Source of the DNA: Calditrichaceae bacterium
GTDB taxonomy: Bacteria > Calditrichota > Calditrichia > RBG-13-44-9 > J075
DNA length: 32,465 nucleotides
Assembly (NCBI GenBank): GCA_013360445.1
Contig: JABWBP010000092.1
Location: 1 to 32,465, forward strand
Direction: 5' to 3'
The notes beneath the pieces are model-generated. The model saw only the letters and a list, made by a program, of their open reading frames with translations, was not told the DNA's origin and did no database searches. This document shows, piece after piece, positions 1 through 7,209 of this stretch. Within the stretch, counting starts at the first letter, position 1. Each line of letters opens with the position of its first letter. A program made the position numbers and the translations under genes.

Positions 1-1
1 G

Positions 2-1285
2 CTGGATAACGGCGGCCTGCAAGATACCTGCTCGGCGCAAATTACCGTGCTTCCTGCGGCGGTCAATCATCCCCCGCTATGCCAGATTACGCCCCCGGGG
101 CCCTTTACTATCGAAGTCGGCGAACTGTTAGCCTTTACCGTTCTCGGCTCCGATCCCGATAGCATGGACGTCATCGCCCTTTCGGTGAGCGGCCTGCCAT
201 CCGGCGCGGTGATGAATCCGGCGTTACCCTTCAGCGGCCCGGCCAGCGGCATTTCCTCCGATTTTAGCTGGACCCCCGCCCCCGGCCAGGAGGGCAGTTA
301 CCAGGTGCTCTATACCGTGGTGGATAACGGTGGCCTGCAAGATACCTGCTCGGCGCAAATTACCGTGCTTCCGGCGGCGGTCAACCATCCCCCGGTATGC
401 CAGGTCTCCCTGGCGGGACCGGTGATCATCGAGGAGGGCGATCCCCTGAGCTTTACGGTGAGCGCGTCGGATCCGGATTCGGTGGATACCATTACCCTGT
501 CGGTAAACGCGCTTCCCGCCGGTGCGACGATGAACCCGCCGCTGCCCTTTAGCGGACCGGCCAGCGGCATTTCCTCGGTTTTTAACTGGACCCCGGCGTC
601 CGGCCAGGCGGGGAATTATACCATCAGCTATATGGTGCTCGACGACCAGGGCGCTTCCAGCACTTGTAACGTAGAAATTACCGTGAACGCGCCCATGGTG
701 GATACTCTCTCACCCTCCTGCGCGGTTACCGGCGGCAGCGCCGGGCCTCCCGCAACCCTGGAAATTACCATTCAGGATGACGAAAGCGGGCTGGCGCAGA
801 TCAATGTGCTCATTTCCAACAACGTCTCGATCAATATTCCTCCCTTTACCGTGGGAACCAATGACCCCGTGGTGGTGGTCGCGACCAAGCTGGACCAAAG
901 CCAGACCTCCATGGTGCTGCTGCAAGCGTTCGACGTGGCCGGAAACAGCATCATTTGCGACCCGGTTTACCAGCGCATCTCCACCATGATCCCGGAAGGC
1001 TTTGCGCTGAAGCAGAACTTCCCCAATCCCTTCAACCCCGGCACCCGGATCGATTTCGACGTTCCTTCGGGTAATGGCGGGGCGGTGAGCGTCAGCATCA
1101 AAGTATATGACATTACCGGGCGGGAAGTGAAAAGCTTGCTGGAACGGAGCTTGCAGCCCGGCCAGTATTCCGTGGAATGGGATGCTACCAATAATTCCGG
1201 CGCAATCGTGGCCGGGGGAATTTACCTCTACCGCATGGTGGCGGGCGATTTTGTAGCAACTCGCAAAATGATCTTGCTGAAATAA
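2..1285 (+). CDS. Secreted Ig-repeat surface protein with C-terminal sorting domain (5' end outside window)
   Basis: The reading frame is open from base 2 and has no start inside the window, so this is the last 427 residues of a longer protein. It shows two Ig/cadherin-like repeats of 106 residues (about 19-124 and 125-230). Each opens with AAVNHPP, contains SDPDS and PFSGPASGISS, and ends in a C-x-x-x-I-T-V strand; the remains of another copy lie at the left edge. A third, different beta domain spans about 233-328. The last ~90 residues hold [22 protein letters not shown] and a final RKMILLK, the signature of a type IX secretion-like (Por type A) sorting domain with FlgD-like fold. By family knowledge such proteins are exported and attached to the cell surface. 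The repeats suggest a spacer or adhesin stalk. Ligand unknown. Confidence 0.85.
   Translation: MDNGGLQDTCSAQITVLPAAVNHPPLCQITPPGPFTIEVGELLAFTVLGSDPDSMDVIALSVSGLPSGAVMNPALPFSGPASGISSDFSWTPAPGQEGSYQVLYTVVDNGGLQDTCSAQITVLPAAVNHPPVCQVSLAGPVIIEEGDPLSFTVSASDPDSVDTITLSVNALPAGATMNPPLPFSGPASGISSVFNWTPASGQAGNYTISYMVLDDQGASSTCNVEITVNAPMVDTLSPSCAVTGGSAGPPATLEITIQDDESGLAQINVLISNNVSINIPPFTVGTNDPVVVVATKLDQSQTSMVLLQAFDVAGNSIICDPVYQRISTMIPEGFALKQNFPNPFNPGTRIDFDVPSGNGGAVSVSIKVYDITGREVKSLLERSLQPGQYSVEWDATNNSGAIVAGGIYLYRMVAGDFVATRKMILLK
3..405 (+). repeat. 318-bp in-frame tandem repeat (Ig-like domain duplication)
   Basis: Bases 3-87 and 321-405 are almost identical at DNA level with only a handful of differences. 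The repeat period is 318 bp, or 106 codons, and bases 233-260 recur at 551-578. Conservation at nucleotide level points to recent duplication or gene conversion within the gene. Confidence 0.85.
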
Positions 1286-1316
1286 ACTGGCGGATTACCC
1301 CGCCTGATGCACCTCC

Positions 1317-1357
1317 AAAACCGAGAGAGCCGGGAATTTCCCGGCTCTTTTCGGTTT
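1317..1357. terminator. Bidirectional rho-independent terminator
   Basis: A perfect stem GAGCCGGGA/TCCCGGCTC (1327-1335 with 1339-1347) is flanked by T-rich sequence on the right and A-rich sequence on the left, with a further outer pairing ACCGA/TCGGT. It sits between two convergent genes, the surface protein and the histidine kinase, and would serve both. Confidence 0.85.
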
Positions 1358-1397
1358 ATACTGATTTAGGTTTACGCCGATGCGCGAAAGCGGGAAT

Positions 1398-1433
1398 CCA
1401 TCTTCACCTTTCATCCTTCACCCTTTCTCCTGC
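1398..1433 (-). repeat. Purine-rich word repeat overlapping the histidine kinase stop codon
   Basis: On the minus strand this reads as AAAGGGTGAAGGATGAAAGG followed by TGAAG, a run of 6-8 nt purine words. It encodes the last residues of the kinase (GERVKDER) and its stop at 1404-1406. Similar purine-word runs lie at 10795-10827 and 22113-22149. See the finding on elements entering gene ends. Confidence 0.5.
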
Positions 1434-3218
1434 CCCCTCCGCCAGCCTGAACTTCACGGAAAAACTGCTCCCCTTGTTCGGCTCGCTCTGCACCCACACC
1501 TCCGCCTGCTGTATCTCGGCTAAGTGTTTGACAATGGAAAGCCCCAGGCCGGTGCCGCCGATGTCGCGGGTGCGCGCCTTGTCCACCCGGTAAAAACGTT
1601 CGAAGATGCGCTCCTGCTCCTTTACAGGAATGCCGATGCCGTTGTCTTTCACCGAGAAGGTGCAATATTTGGCGTTGACCTGGGATAATACCCGGATATC
1701 CCCCTCTTCCGGGGTATATTTGATGGCGTTATCCACCAGGTTGGCGATGATAGAGCGAAACATTTCCGGGTCGCCTAAGATTTGGCGCTCCTGCGCATCC
1801 AGCTCTGCGACTAATTTGAGGCGCTGGCGCTGGGCGATTTCCGCGTATTGCCCCAGCACGTCCTGGATGATCGGGTTGGGATTGAAAGGGGTTAGCTGGA
1901 TATTTTGCAGCCGCTCGATGCGCGCCAATTCCAACAGGTCCGAGACCAGGTTCTCCAGGCGCAGGGATTGGTCGATAATCTTTTTGGCGTATTTGCGATT
2001 GACGTTGGGATCTTCCAGCGCCCAATCCAGGAGGGTTTCGCCGTAGCCGCGGATGGCCGCCAGGGGGGTTTTGAATTCGTGGGAGACGTTGGCGACGAAA
2101 TCCCGGCGAATCTTCTCTAACTTTTGGTACTGGGAAATATCCCGCAGCAGCACCACCACTCCCTTGCGCGACTGGTTCTCCACCCCAAATGGCGTGAGGA
2201 CGATTTCCAGGGTGCGATCCTTCTCAACCTGGATTTCGTCGCTGGCGAAGAATGGCTTTTCAAAAAAACGGTTCAGCAGGAAATTCAAGTGCTGGCTGCG
2301 AATCACCTGGTAGTAATATTTGTCCCTGACGTCTTTTGAGGTATCGTTCAGAAGCTGGAGCGCCCGGTCATTAAAGAACATAATCTTTTTGCCCGGCCCA
2401 ATGGCCACGATGCCTTCGTTGATGGAAGAGATGACCGTGTTAAGCTCCTGCCGCTCCCGGGCAGATTTTTCCAAATATTCCGCGATTTTAGCCGCCATCT
2501 CGTTCAGGTTTTCGCTCAATTCCTGCAACTCATCTCCGGAATTCACCCGGATTTGCGCCTGTAAATCCCCGGCGGCAATCCGGCGCGCCTGGCCGGTTAC
2601 TTCTTGCAGATGGCGATTCATTTTCCGGGAAAGCAGCAGCACCAACGCTGCGGAAATCATCAGCACCAGCGCGCCTCCCCCGAAAAAATAGTATTGCGAG
2701 AGGCGCAACATGCGCTGGGTCTTTTCCGCCAGCAGGGCCAGGCGCAGGAACCCGGCGTTGCGCTCGTTTACCCGGATCAATTTGCTGAAATACAAAAGAT
2801 TTTGCCCCACCGTGGCGCTCCGGCGGACATTGAATCCCAGGCCCTCCCGCAGCGATTGCTGAACTTCCGGGCGATTCAAATGGTTTTCCACCATCCCGAG
2901 CTGATTGACCGGCACCTCCGAATCTGCCAGCACCCGGCCGGCAGCGTCGATCAGGGTGACGCGGCAATTCAAGATCCGTCCGGTTCTATCCGCAAATTCT
3001 TTCAAATATTGTGATTCGGGAGCCAGCAGGTGCTCTACCGGGAGCGACTGCTCCGCCAGGTGGGCATATTGTGCGAGTATTTCTTTTTCTTGCTGCAACA
3101 GGAAGGAGCGAAATTGCGAGTACAGCAGCGATCCCACGGTGATCAAACCGGTAAACAGCGACACCCCCAGGGTGATCAATAATTTGGAGCGCAGGTTTTG
3201 TTTGAGGAAAAAATTCAT
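1404..3218 (-). CDS. phoR: PhoR-type membrane sensor histidine kinase
   Basis: Sensor of a two-component system; it should autophosphorylate on a histidine and pass phosphate to the adjacent regulator. The numbering here counts one residue upstream of the chosen start. There is a membrane segment at about 13-34, an extracytoplasmic region of ~140 residues, a second membrane segment at about 177-198, HAMP (~199-250), PAS (~258-365), a HisKA helix with NVSHEFKTPL and phospho-acceptor His ~381, then HATPase_c. The last has an N box (N494, D497, N498), DNGIGIP at 526, a FERFYR F-box and GGTGLGLS at 555. The chosen ATG (3218) overlaps the regulator stop as TGATG; a TTG one codon upstream is possible. 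The C-terminus runs into a purine-rich repeat. The symbol is a family-level guess; whether the signal is phosphate cannot be told from sequence. Confidence 0.9.
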   Translation of the reverse strand: MNFFLKQNLRSKLLITLGVSLFTGLITVGSLLYSQFRSFLLQQEKEILAQYAHLAEQSLPVEHLLAPESQYLKEFADRTGRILNCRVTLIDAAGRVLADSEVPVNQLGMVENHLNRPEVQQSLREGLGFNVRRSATVGQNLLYFSKLIRVNERNAGFLRLALLAEKTQRMLRLSQYYFFGGGALVLMISAALVLLLSRKMNRHLQEVTGQARRIAAGDLQAQIRVNSGDELQELSENLNEMAAKIAEYLEKSARERQELNTVISSINEGIVAIGPGKKIMFFNDRALQLLNDTSKDVRDKYYYQVIRSQHLNFLLNRFFEKPFFASDEIQVEKDRTLEIVLTPFGVENQSRKGVVVLLRDISQYQKLEKIRRDFVANVSHEFKTPLAAIRGYGETLLDWALEDPNVNRKYAKKIIDQSLRLENLVSDLLELARIERLQNIQLTPFNPNPIIQDVLGQYAEIAQRQRLKLVAELDAQERQILGDPEMFRSIIANLVDNAIKYTPEEGDIRVLSQVNAKYCTFSVKDNGIGIPVKEQERIFERFYRVDKARTRDIGGTGLGLSIVKHLAEIQQAEVWVQSEPNKGSSFSVKFRLAEGAGERVKDER

Positions 3219-3904
3219 CAATTTTTATTCCAGCGGTAGCCCACCCCTTTGACGGTGAGGATCAGCTTGCCTTCGTTGTCCACTTTTTCCCGCAGGCGGG
3301 TGATATGCACGTCCACCGTGCGCGGATCGCCAAAATAGTCCTCTCCCCAAATAGCATCCAGCAGATTTTGCCGCGAGACCGCCTTGCCCTCCGCTTCGAT
3401 GAGGTGCTTGAGCAGCTTGAACTGGATCGGGGTCAATTCCACCGCCTCTTCGTTGACGAAAATCTCGTGGGTGGAGAAATTCACCCGCAGGTGCTGCTGC
3501 TGAAATTCGCTGAAAGCGGTTTTGTGGCTGCGTTTCAGGTGCACCCGCACCCGCGCCAGCAACTCCCGGGGGCTAAAGGGTTTGGTAACGTAATCATCCG
3601 CCCCCACTTCAAAGCCGATGATCTTGTCGATTTCCTCGCTGCGGGCGGTGAGCATGATGATGGGAATCTCCGCGGTGGTATCATTGGCGCGCACGTATTT
3701 ACACAATTCGATGCCGCTCATGGAGGGCAGGTTCAAATCCAGGATGATCAAATCCGGGGGGGTCTTGACAATGGCGTCGTGGGCTTTTAGCCCGTCGGTA
3801 AAGGTTCGGATACGGTATCCCTCCCGCCAGAGGTTGTCCTCTAAGATTTCATTAATATCCGGATCGTCTTCCACGATGTAAATCGTAAAATTCTGGCTGA
3901 TCAT
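3218..3904 (-). CDS. phoB: OmpR/PhoB-family response regulator
   Basis: A 228-residue transcription factor. The receiver domain (1-120) has the acidic pocket VEDD, phospho-acceptor D56 in LILDLNLP, T86 in IIMLTAR and K108 in YVTKPFSP. The C-terminal winged helix has ELTPIQFKLLKHL, the DPRTVDVHITRLREK recognition region and the terminal VKGVGYRW. The start at 3904 is preceded by AGAGGTG (minus strand), a good ribosome binding site; an upstream in-frame extension lacks homology and is rejected. It forms an operon with the kinase, overlapping by one base. The ribosome site lies inside a 12-bp inverted repeat. PhoB-like by domain order and its PhoR-like partner; OmpR/WalR-type alternatives remain. 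Confidence 0.92.
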   Translation of the reverse strand: MISQNFTIYIVEDDPDINEILEDNLWREGYRIRTFTDGLKAHDAIVKTPPDLIILDLNLPSMSGIELCKYVRANDTTAEIPIIMLTARSEEIDKIIGFEVGADDYVTKPFSPRELLARVRVHLKRSHKTAFSEFQQQHLRVNFSTHEIFVNEEAVELTPIQFKLLKHLIEAEGKAVSRQNLLDAIWGEDYFGDPRTVDVHITRLREKVDNEGKLILTVKGVGYRWNKN

Positions 3905-3969
3905 TGCAACACCTCTAATTTTTCTTCGCTTCCCTACTAAATATAAAAAATTAATGAAGAAGTGTTGCA
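3905..3969 (-). promoter_or_regulatory. Inverted repeat burying the response regulator ribosome binding site
   Basis: Bases 3905-3916 pair with 3958-3969. In the minus-strand RNA, UGCAACACUUCU pairs with AGAGGUGUUGCA over 12 bp with a single G-U. The inner strand holds the whole Shine-Dalgarno AGAGGUG and ends directly at the AUG. The loop is 41 nt and AU-rich and contains a possible -10 (TATATT). Either a translational switch or, at DNA level, an operator-like dyad. No test of transcription start is possible here. Confidence 0.5.
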
Positions 3970-4019
3970 GTTTAGTTACAAATTGATGAACAGTTTTTGT
4001 AAAACGAAAGAGGCAGCCG

Positions 4020-4190
4020 GAGTGCAAAATTTCAGTTTTGCAGCAAGATACGGCCAAAAGCAACCAGAGCGGGTAATTTCACCCCCTCCTGTCCGGTCGC
4101 GAACGATTATTTGCGCGATGGTATGTTCCCTGCGCCGGGCAAAACTTCAGTTTCGCATTCCGCTTACTGCAAAACTGAAGTTTTGCACTC
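4020..4190. repeat. Three copies of an 18-bp near-palindrome upstream of the two-component operon
   Basis: The motif GCAAAACTTCAGTTTTGC, or its complement, occurs at 4024-4041, 4139-4156 and 4169-4186 with at most two changes. Each copy is itself a dyad (GCAAAACT/AGTTTTGC). Copies two and three also face each other as a perfect 15-bp inverted repeat (4139-4153 with 4172-4186). Flanking bases match too: GGAGTGCAAAA starts copy one and, inverted, copy three. So the repeated unit is about 30 bp. It lies between the SGNH gene stop and the regulator start. Confidence 0.7.
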
Positions 4191-4193
4191 CGC

Positions 4194-6233
4194 CTACCGC
4201 CCCTGGCGGCGAAGCTCCCGGGCGATGAATTCCGCCAGGGTTTTCGCTTCCGGGAGGTCGGCGCGGGAGCGCAGCACTTGCTGCACCAGCGGTTGCGCCC
4301 GCTCGAAATCTCCCGCCAGGGCGTACCCCCGCGCCAGGTTGAGGAGCGCCGCCATATCATGCGGAGAAATTTTGACCGCCTGCTCCAGGTACACCACCGC
4401 TTTGCCCGGCTCCCGCCGCGCCAGGTAAATATTGCCGATCATTTTCAGCGCCGCGGCCTCCGGCTGGTACTGCAAGCACTGTTGCAGCGTCGCCAATGCT
4501 TCCTCGTAACGCTGCTGCTCCATCAGCAAGCGCCCCAGGAAAAGGTACGGGGAAGAATTTAGCGGGATGGCGTGAATGAGGGCGCGGTACTCCTTTTCCG
4601 CCAGGCCGGGCTGCTTTTCGCGGGTGTAATATTCCGCGGCCTGCACGTGCATCTGCTCCCAGGAAAGCTCTTCCCGCCAGAATTGCAGCGCCAGGTTCTG
4701 GATGAAGTTAGCATCGGGAATGCGATACTCTTCCCTTGAGGGTGGAGAACCGGGCGTGAACGGCCAGCCCCGGGTGAGCACCTCCACCCGGATTCGGGCA
4801 ACCTCCTCATCCACCGCCGTTACCCCGATGTTGGGCAGCCAGAGGGAATCGGGCAGATGCTCCGCGATGGGAGCGTCGGGAAATTTCCCGTCGAGAATGG
4901 CTTCAGCGAAGGTTTTCGCCATCCGGATGTAGCCGGCCAGGTTGGGGTGCAAATGCTCCAACAGCAGCGATTTGCCGGGCAAACGACCGGGAGAAGCCGC
5001 CTCGAACGCTTCTTTCACCGGAACTACCGTGACCCCGGGGTTTTTTCCCATTTCATAGATGCGCCGGTTGATCTCCTCCGCGGCCCGGAAGCGCAGCCCG
5101 TCGAAATCTTTGGCGCGGTAAAAAGCCTCGTAAGCCGCCGGGGTATCGCCTAACGCCTGGTAAATCTCTCCCTGCAAAAAATATTGCGAAGCCGGCAGGG
5201 AGTCCAGCGCCGCGCAGCGTTGGAGGGCTTGCAGCGCCTCGTTAAATTTCCCCGATTGATATAGCGCTTCTGCTGCCCGGTACTGCTCCCGCCAGGATTT
5301 TTCCGTCGTGGGGCCGGCAAATACGTCCATGAACGGTTTCTGGTCGCGCACGTTGCTGACTAAACTGCCGATCACCAAGGGAACGCGATTCTGCCGGCAA
5401 TATTCGATCACGTCGCCGAGATTGCCCTGGAAAATTTCCCCGGCGCGGCGGTAGGGGGCGCTGCCGTAAGGAATGGCGCGCCGCTGCGCCATACGCTCCA
5501 TCAAAGTGCCGGAAGGGGGCTGCGCCGGCTCGCCGAACATTTTAGTGAACCGGTTGCGCATCCATAACAAGCCCTCGCCTACCAATTGCAGGGTTTTATA
5601 ACTGCCCAGGCCGAGGTACAAATTCACCAGCGCGCGGGAATGCCCTAACGACTCGGTAGAAGCCACCCCCAGCCCGCCGTAGAACTCGTTGTGCCCGGCA
5701 TAGACCAGGATCAAATCCGGCTGGTAGGGGGCCAGCTCCAGGGCGATATTGCGCACCGCGTAGCTGGTCACCGCCGGCATGGCTAAGTTGACGATCTCGA
5801 GGTAGCGCTCCGGGTAATACGCCTTCAAAATTGCTTTCAAAATCGAAGAAAAACTGCCGTTGTAGAGGTAGGGATAGCCCGCGGCGGTGGAGCCGCCTAA
5901 CACAAAGATGCGAAATCCCCCGGCCGGTTTTTGCTTCAGAAAAACATCCGTGGCCGCCACTGCCGGGGTTACGTTGGTGGAAGGAAAATAGCGCCGCCCC
6001 GCCTCCGGGTTGATAGCGTAGTAGGCGGCATTGGCCTCAAATGTTTTGAACAGCGGGATGGTTTTTCCGTAGCCGGCCAGCCGCAGGGTAATTTCTAAGA
6101 AAACGAAAAACAGCGCCGGAATCGCAATCATCGCAGCGCGGAAAACCCGGGCTTTGCGGCGGGAGAGCGGCTTCGAGACCTTTGGCGAAACAGGTTTGGC
6201 GGCGGTTTTGGGTCGGCGGGATTTCTTTTTCAT
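4194..6233 (-). CDS. Membrane-anchored SGNH/GDSL-family hydrolase with TPR repeats
   Basis: 679 residues from the chosen ATG at 6233 (a lysine-rich MKKK start; no clear ribosome site; an in-frame upstream extension to 6374 looks non-coding). After a basic cytoplasmic tail comes a membrane helix (~33-53). The SGNH core follows: block I FVLGGSTAAGYP with Ser ~115, GHNE for block III (~180-183), and EHLHPN for block V with His ~429. A TPR pair is inserted between blocks III and V (~314-372), and four or more TPRs close the protein (~540-679). Such proteins are often annotated as surface polysaccharide or lipid esterases/acyltransferases; substrate unknown. GHNE in place of GxND keeps the expected Asn. 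It stands alone, 289 bp upstream of the regulator gene. Confidence 0.8.
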   Translation of the reverse strand: MKKKSRRPKTAAKPVSPKVSKPLSRRKARVFRAAMIAIPALFFVFLEITLRLAGYGKTIPLFKTFEANAAYYAINPEAGRRYFPSTNVTPAVAATDVFLKQKPAGGFRIFVLGGSTAAGYPYLYNGSFSSILKAILKAYYPERYLEIVNLAMPAVTSYAVRNIALELAPYQPDLILVYAGHNEFYGGLGVASTESLGHSRALVNLYLGLGSYKTLQLVGEGLLWMRNRFTKMFGEPAQPPSGTLMERMAQRRAIPYGSAPYRRAGEIFQGNLGDVIEYCRQNRVPLVIGSLVSNVRDQKPFMDVFAGPTTEKSWREQYRAAEALYQSGKFNEALQALQRCAALDSLPASQYFLQGEIYQALGDTPAAYEAFYRAKDFDGLRFRAAEEINRRIYEMGKNPGVTVVPVKEAFEAASPGRLPGKSLLLEHLHPNLAGYIRMAKTFAEAILDGKFPDAPIAEHLPDSLWLPNIGVTAVDEEVARIRVEVLTRGWPFTPGSPPSREEYRIPDANFIQNLALQFWREELSWEQMHVQAAEYYTREKQPGLAEKEYRALIHAIPLNSSPYLFLGRLLMEQQRYEEALATLQQCLQYQPEAAALKMIGNIYLARREPGKAVVYLEQAVKISPHDMAALLNLARGYALAGDFERAQPLVQQVLRSRADLPEAKTLAEFIARELRRQGR

Positions 6234-6342
6234 AGGGCCGGTTTGGAAAACCTTTCCGATTGTAAATAATGGCCGATTTCTGTAACTTACTTTCGGCGAC
6301 AAAATAAATCGAAGAATCAATGGATACAACCGGAGAATTCGA

Positions 6343-6371
6343 TTCCACCTTCCTGCGTTGAACGGGTGGAA
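6343..6371 (+). repeat. Short inverted repeat just upstream of the transposase ribosome site
   Basis: TTCCACC (6343-6349) pairs with GGTGGAA (6365-6371) across a 15-base loop, ending a few bases before AAAGGAGG. IS200-type transposases often carry a leader hairpin that limits their translation; this one is a weak candidate. Confidence 0.35.
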
Positions 6372-6385
6372 CAAAGGAGGAGGCT

Positions 6386-6838
6386 ATGCCGCAATCCCTG
6401 GCAAAAATCTATGTTCATATCGTATTCAGCACCAAATTAAGGGAAAGCTGGCTGACGGAAAAGATCCAACCGGAATTGTACGCCTACATGGCCGGAATTC
6501 TAAAAACCTGGGAGTCCCCGGGAATACAAATCGGCGGAATGCCCGATCACGTTCACATCCTCTCCATGCTATCAAAAAATCATGCGGCCTGCAAGGTGGT
6601 TGAAGAGGTCAAAAAAGGATCCTCGAAATGGATAAAAACGAAGGGGGCAGAGTTCAAAAATTTCAGTTGGCAAAATGGATATGGAATATTCTCCATAAGC
6701 CCCTCCCATGTAGATAAAGTTAAAACCTATATTGAAAATCAAAAAGAGCACCATCGGCGGACCATATTTATGGATGAATTTCGAAAACTGCTGAAAAAAT
6801 ACGATATTCCCTATGATGAACGATATGTTTGGGATTAA
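6386..6838 (+). CDS. IS200/IS605-like Y1 transposase (REP-associated tyrosine transposase type)
   Basis: 150 residues, normal for a single-domain TnpA-like Y1 transposase. The HUH motif is PDHVHIL (His55, His57). The helix with the expected nucleophile reads TYIENQKEHH (Tyr115). SWQNGYGIFSIS and the end KYDIPYDERYVW match the REP-associated subgroup well. It should cut and rejoin single-stranded DNA at hairpin ends. A strong ribosome site AAAGGAGG precedes the ATG. No left-end copy of the hairpin repeat was found, but three units follow the gene immediately, as in REP-transposase loci. The frame is intact, so it may be active. Divergent from the SGNH gene. Confidence 0.88.
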   Translation: MPQSLAKIYVHIVFSTKLRESWLTEKIQPELYAYMAGILKTWESPGIQIGGMPDHVHILSMLSKNHAACKVVEEVKKGSSKWIKTKGAEFKNFSWQNGYGIFSISPSHVDKVKTYIENQKEHHRRTIFMDEFRKLLKKYDIPYDERYVWD

Positions 6839-6868
6839 TGGGGTGCGAACGGAATGGGTTTTTATTCC

Positions 6869-6949
6869 GCCCTTTCAGGGCTGAACGTCGATTTGGATTC
6901 CGGTTCCAGGGGCGTTGCCCCTGGCTAATCTATTTTGCCCTTTCAGGGC
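6869..6949 (+). repeat. REP-like hairpin unit 1 (forward)
   Basis: A small hairpin GCCCTTTCAGGGC (6869-6881), a spacer, then a large hairpin CCAGGGGCGTTGCCCCTGG (6906-6924), and a second small hairpin (6937-6949). It starts 31 bases after the transposase stop. Confidence 0.85.
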
Positions 6950-6980
6950 GTTAATTTCGGAATTTTCTCTGCCGGAGGAT

Positions 6981-7064
6981 CTGCCCTGAAAGGGCAGAAC
7001 AAACTAGGCCAGGGCAACGCCCTGGCGCATCGAAAACCCGATTCACAAACAGCCCTGAAAGGGC
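6981..7064 (-). repeat. REP-like hairpin unit 2 (reverse)
   Basis: Same architecture as its neighbours but inverted: small hairpin with stem CTGCCCT/AGGGCAG (6981-6997), large hairpin GCCAGGGCAACGCCCTGGC (7008-7026), small hairpin GCCCTGAAAGGGC (7052-7064). The large stem has lost one G:C pair relative to units 1 and 3 but stays fully paired, a compensatory change. Confidence 0.85.
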
Positions 7065-7096
7065 GAAATAATGGTTTCTCCTTCATTATCTGTTGC

Positions 7097-7182
7097 GCCC
7101 TTTCAGGGCTGAACCGAACGTCAACGTGCATTTCGGTTCCAGGGGCGATGCCCCTGGCTAATTTGTTCTGCCCTTTCAGGGC
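7097..7182 (+). repeat. REP-like hairpin unit 3 (forward)
   Basis: Small hairpin (7097-7109), large hairpin CCAGGGGCGATGCCCCTGG (7139-7157), small hairpin (7170-7182). Close to unit 1, with changes concentrated in the spacer and in one loop base. It ends 27 bases before the pullulanase start, so the hairpins are probably in that gene's leader RNA if the promoter lies upstream. Confidence 0.85.
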
Positions 7183-7209
7183 AACTTGCAAATTTCTATA
7201 GGAGCGATG

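Noticed and set aside
3905-4063. N-terminal extension of the response regulator
   Set aside because: It would translate the dyad repeats; the receiver domain begins normally at 3904 after a good ribosome site.
6869-7182. CRISPR array or clustered terminators
   Set aside because: Repeats alternate in orientation, are bipartite hairpins and have no T tracts or spacers of constant length.
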